IMG/VR virus record: IMGVR_UViG_3300042879_000609
Span: 1-22,390 of that record
Reading direction: 5' to 3' (one strand)
From: a virus
DNA: 22,390 nucleotides
Made by a program: the position numbers and the translations under genes. Each line of letters starts with the position of its first letter. Within the stretch, counting starts at the first letter, position 1. Under the pieces are notes generated by a model. It worked only from the letters and a program-made list of their open reading frames with translations, was not told where the DNA came from and made no database searches. This document shows, piece after piece, positions 19,900-22,390 of the stretch.

Positions 19900-21806
19900 T
19901 GGCTACAAATAACTATGTTGTAAGTTTAAGTATTGACGATAAGGGCGCGGTTGCAGCGGTCAACGACATGACCAAAGCACTCGACAAAGCGGACAGCAGT
20001 TCACAATCGCTAAAAGCTCAATTACGTCAAATGCAACAGGAGCTACAAAAGCTCGATGTGGGCAGTGCCGAGTTTCAAAAGTTGTCGCGTGAAGCTGGGG
20101 AATTAAAAGACCGAATTAACGATGCAAGTGAAGCAGTACGGGCAAATGCTGGCAGTGCGTTTGAGACATTAGGCAACAACGCATCATTATTACGTCAACG
20201 GCTTTTTAGTTTAGATTTCGAGGGTGTTGGTCAATCAGTCAAGGCATTAGCCGCGAATGTAAACAACTTAAAATTTGGTGAAGCATCAAAGGGTGTTGGT
20301 TCATTAACCAGTGGATTTGGCGCGCTCGGAAAAGCGTTACTGACAAACCCAATTATTCTGATAGGTGGAGTCATTGCGTTAATCATTACGAATTTAGAAA
20401 AGCTCGCGAATGTCATTCCATTTGTGGGCAAAGCATTTGAAGTAGTTGGCGGCATCATTGATACAGTTGTTCAAGGTTTCAAAGACTTAACCGACTGGAT
20501 TAACATAACAGAAAATGCAGCGGTTGATGCGGCAAACAAATCTATTGAAGCGCAAGACGAAACGATTAAGGCGATTGATAGGAATGCCAAACGTCAAGTT
20601 GCTATTGCCAAACAATTAGGGCAAGATGTCAACGCTGCGACCATTGAAGCGGAACAAAAGAAGCTTGAAGCGTATCAAAAGACCATTGATGACATTGATA
20701 AGCTTAACGGCAAATTAACCGACGAACAAATCAAAGCAAGAAAGGCCGCATCAGAAGCTATTTTCGATATTGAAACTGCACGAATAGAACGGCAAGCGGA
20801 ACAGAATCAAAAGGACATAGCTGAGAAAGAAGCACGCGAAAAAAAGGCACAAGAAGAAGCGGAACAACGTGCAAAAGAAGCGGCACAAAAAGCAGCAGAA
20901 CGCAGACAAAAAGAGAGAGAGCAACGCGAATATGAAGCTCAATTCATCGCTGATTTATACGCTGATCAAGACGCTGAAATTGAAGCGAACAATAAGGCAC
21001 TTGCTGACAGGTTAGCTGCGATATGGCAAAAGGCAAATGAGTTAAGCCGTGCCGCACAACAACAACAAGCGGATGATGTTGAAGCGATACAATTAGATAT
21101 TGAGCAACGACTCGATGAACGTGGCAAGAGTGCAAGAGAGCTTGAAATGCAGAACTTGCAGGACAAATATTTCGAGCAAAAAACCATGCTTGAAAATGCA
21201 GGGCAAGAGACTACTGCATTAACTGAATTATATGAGTCAGAACAAAATGCAATAAAACAGAAATACGCTGATGAGGATGAAGCGCGGCAAAAAGAATTAA
21301 ATCGTAAGCGTGTGCAAATGGCAAGCGATGTCATTGGTGCTATCGCAGGACTCGATGAAGCGTTCAGCAAGAACAACAAGAAAGGAGCACGTGCCGCATT
21401 CAATCGTAACAAAGCCTATGGTATTGCACAGGCTGGTATTCAAACAGGACTTGCCGTTACGGCTGCATTAACTGCCGGGGGTAATCCTTTGAAATTAGCA
21501 ACGGGCGCACAATTCATTGAAGCAGGTATTGCGGCAGCTACGGGTATTGCACAGATAGCAAAAATTGCATCAACAAAATTCAATGAAAATGGTGGCGATG
21601 GCGGTGGCGGTGGAAGTACATCGGTGCCAAGTGTAGGCGGTGGAGGTGGTGGAAGTCAACCGAGCGTTCCTGCGTTCAATGCTTTGAATCTTGGACTATT
21701 ACAAAACAGACCAGACCAAACACCAAAGGCTTATGTACTTGCGCAAGACGTTAGTACTGCGGTTGAAGCACGCGATAAGGTTAGAGATTTAGCACGAATA
21801 AATTAA
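19899..21806 (+). CDS. Tail tape measure protein (short)
   Basis: 635 residues from the ATG at 19899; the frame is open to a TTG two codons before, but the TAATG junction fits the ATG. The start MATNNYVVSLSIDDKGAVAA is a strand, then coiled coil (LKAQLRQMQQELQKLDVGSA). A hydrophobic segment LLTNPIILIGGVIALIITNL lies near 147-166 with a second apolar stretch to ~195. Residues 210-460 are a long Ala/Glu/Lys/Gln-rich helix, and a Gly/Ser-rich region near 565-590 precedes the end KAYVLAQDVSTAVEARDKVR. This Ala/Gly-rich C-terminal part (AGGNPLKLATGAQFIEAGIA) is typical of Bacteroidota phage tape measures. At roughly 1.5 angstrom per residue, 635 residues predict a tail near 95 nm if fully helical. 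Confidence 0.8.
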   Translation: MATNNYVVSLSIDDKGAVAAVNDMTKALDKADSSSQSLKAQLRQMQQELQKLDVGSAEFQKLSREAGELKDRINDASEAVRANAGSAFETLGNNASLLRQRLFSLDFEGVGQSVKALAANVNNLKFGEASKGVGSLTSGFGALGKALLTNPIILIGGVIALIITNLEKLANVIPFVGKAFEVVGGIIDTVVQGFKDLTDWINITENAAVDAANKSIEAQDETIKAIDRNAKRQVAIAKQLGQDVNAATIEAEQKKLEAYQKTIDDIDKLNGKLTDEQIKARKAASEAIFDIETARIERQAEQNQKDIAEKEAREKKAQEEAEQRAKEAAQKAAERRQKEREQREYEAQFIADLYADQDAEIEANNKALADRLAAIWQKANELSRAAQQQQADDVEAIQLDIEQRLDERGKSARELEMQNLQDKYFEQKTMLENAGQETTALTELYESEQNAIKQKYADEDEARQKELNRKRVQMASDVIGAIAGLDEAFSKNNKKGARAAFNRNKAYGIAQAGIQTGLAVTAALTAGGNPLKLATGAQFIEAGIAAATGIAQIAKIASTKFNENGGDGGGGGSTSVPSVGGGGGGSQPSVPAFNALNLGLLQNRPDQTPKAYVLAQDVSTAVEARDKVRDLARIN

Positions 21807-21813
21807 TAAAAAC

Positions 21814-22390
21814 ATGGATAAAAAAAGAATCGTTAAATGTGTCATTGACGAAAATGGCAAGTTAGGACTTACAGCAATGGGGCTTGTTGATATGCCAGCC
21901 ATCGAGGAAAATTGGGTTGCGTTATCGAGCACCAAAATAAAATTAGCAAGCGTGGATAACGAGCGCAGAATGTTATACGGTGCGGCTTTAATTCCCGAAA
22001 AGTTGATACTTCGAGTTGATAAAAACAATGAAGAGTATTACATGACTTTTGACAAAGCAACCATTGAGACATTAGCGCATGATTTCTATAAAAAGAACTT
22101 GCACCATACGACTAATTTACAACACGCATATCCAGTAACGGGCGTGACCATAGTTGAATCATGGCTTAAAGAGGGTGATAGTGATAAAAGTCTTGCGCTC
22201 GGATTAAGTGACTTGCCGAATGGTACATGGTTCATTGGCGCAAAGGTTGACGATGACAATGTGTGGAATGAAGTCAAGTCAGGGAATATAAGAGGTTTCA
22301 GCATCGAGGGAATGTTCGTTGAGGAAGCCGTTGAAATGAAAGTGCAGAGTGTTGAATCTTCGTTATTAAAAGAGATTGAACGGGTGCTTT
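21814..22390 (+). CDS. XkdF-like prohead protease, C-terminus beyond window
   Basis: 192 residues are visible from ATG 21814. MGLVDMPAIEENWV at 22-35 and LYGAALIPEKLILR at 54-67 are the opening signature of XkdF-type putative serine proteases; YYMTFDKATIETLAHDF follows at 75-91. Candidate catalytic His 104 lies in LQHAYP, ESWLKEGD at 115-122 is conserved, and Ser 163 in IRGFSIEGMF at 159-168 is the probable nucleophile, as in HK97-like prohead proteases. It would trim scaffold and capsid proteins before packaging. It begins the head genes, which here come after the tail genes. Only the C-terminal part is missing, because the window ends. Confidence 0.8.
   Translation, partial: MDKKRIVKCVIDENGKLGLTAMGLVDMPAIEENWVALSSTKIKLASVDNERRMLYGAALIPEKLILRVDKNNEEYYMTFDKATIETLAHDFYKKNLHHTTNLQHAYPVTGVTIVESWLKEGDSDKSLALGLSDLPNGTWFIGAKVDDDNVWNEVKSGNIRGFSIEGMFVEEAVEMKVQSVESSLLKEIERVL

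Noticed and set aside
20966-21412. 148-residue minus-strand ORF rich in Cys, Ser and Ala
   Set aside because: Antisense of the coiled-coil part of the tape measure, where such long antisense frames are expected from codon bias.
1-22390. tRNA genes, CRISPR arrays, integrase, transposase or lysis enzymes
   Set aside because: None recognised on either strand; no regularly spaced repeat set, no tyrosine or serine recombinase motifs, no endolysin or holin-like pair.

Overview
The window reads as a piece of a tailed double-stranded DNA phage (or prophage) of a Bacteroidota host. The host is inferred from three things. Promoter-like sites have the Bacteroidota form TAnnTTTG, the best one with an upstream TTTG 21 bases away. 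Genes start behind A-rich leaders (often AAYAACAATG) with almost no Shine-Dalgarno sequences. Many protein families look like those of Flavobacteriia/Cytophagia/Bacteroidia phages. No integrase, lysis, tRNA or CRISPR locus is visible, and portal and major capsid genes must lie outside the window.

The genome is split at about 9.25 kb by a divergent promoter region with a small palindrome. Leftward (minus strand, 9221 to 1), in transcription order: a protein with a DnaA domain IV-like DNA-binding region; the large terminase; a promoter at 7251-7283; small unknown genes; a Rad52/Sak-like annealing protein; a YqaJ exonuclease; a leader with a promoter-like site and a terminator-like hairpin; a DUF1376-type replication protein whose gene carries five CATATG sites at helical spacing plus an AT-rich hexamer array (candidate origin); a possible helicase-loader-type protein; a MazG-like small protein; and a run of small overlapping accessory genes ending with a DUF736-like protein that has an SSB-like acidic tip. 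An attC-like imperfect inverted repeat sits among the accessory genes at 2659-2804.

Rightward (plus strand, 9287 to 22390): an ECF-like sigma factor; a cysteine-rich CPLGKW protein; a HAD-type phosphatase; a small conserved head-region protein; a candidate small terminase; a tail-assembly-chaperone-like gene with a T_TTT_TTT slippery site leading into an overlapping -1 frame; a large tail fibre fused to an N-terminal virion domain; a fibre-associated protein; an HK97 gp10-like protein; two large tail proteins; a 57-residue membrane protein; the tape measure; and a truncated XkdF-like prohead protease.

Inferred workings: the left arm replicates and recombines phage DNA (initiator, annealing protein, 5'-3' exonuclease, SSB-like partner). 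The right arm opens with a sigma factor that may switch on the structural genes. Unusually, the large terminase is transcribed with the left arm, away from the small terminase and virion genes, and directly behind the DnaA-like gene. The tail genes precede the head protease. Several genes under 60 codons (578-742, 735-890, 5840-6010, 6530-6691, 10547-10708, 19726-19899) fill otherwise empty gaps with overlapping starts and stops. No stretch over 300 bases lacks a gene.
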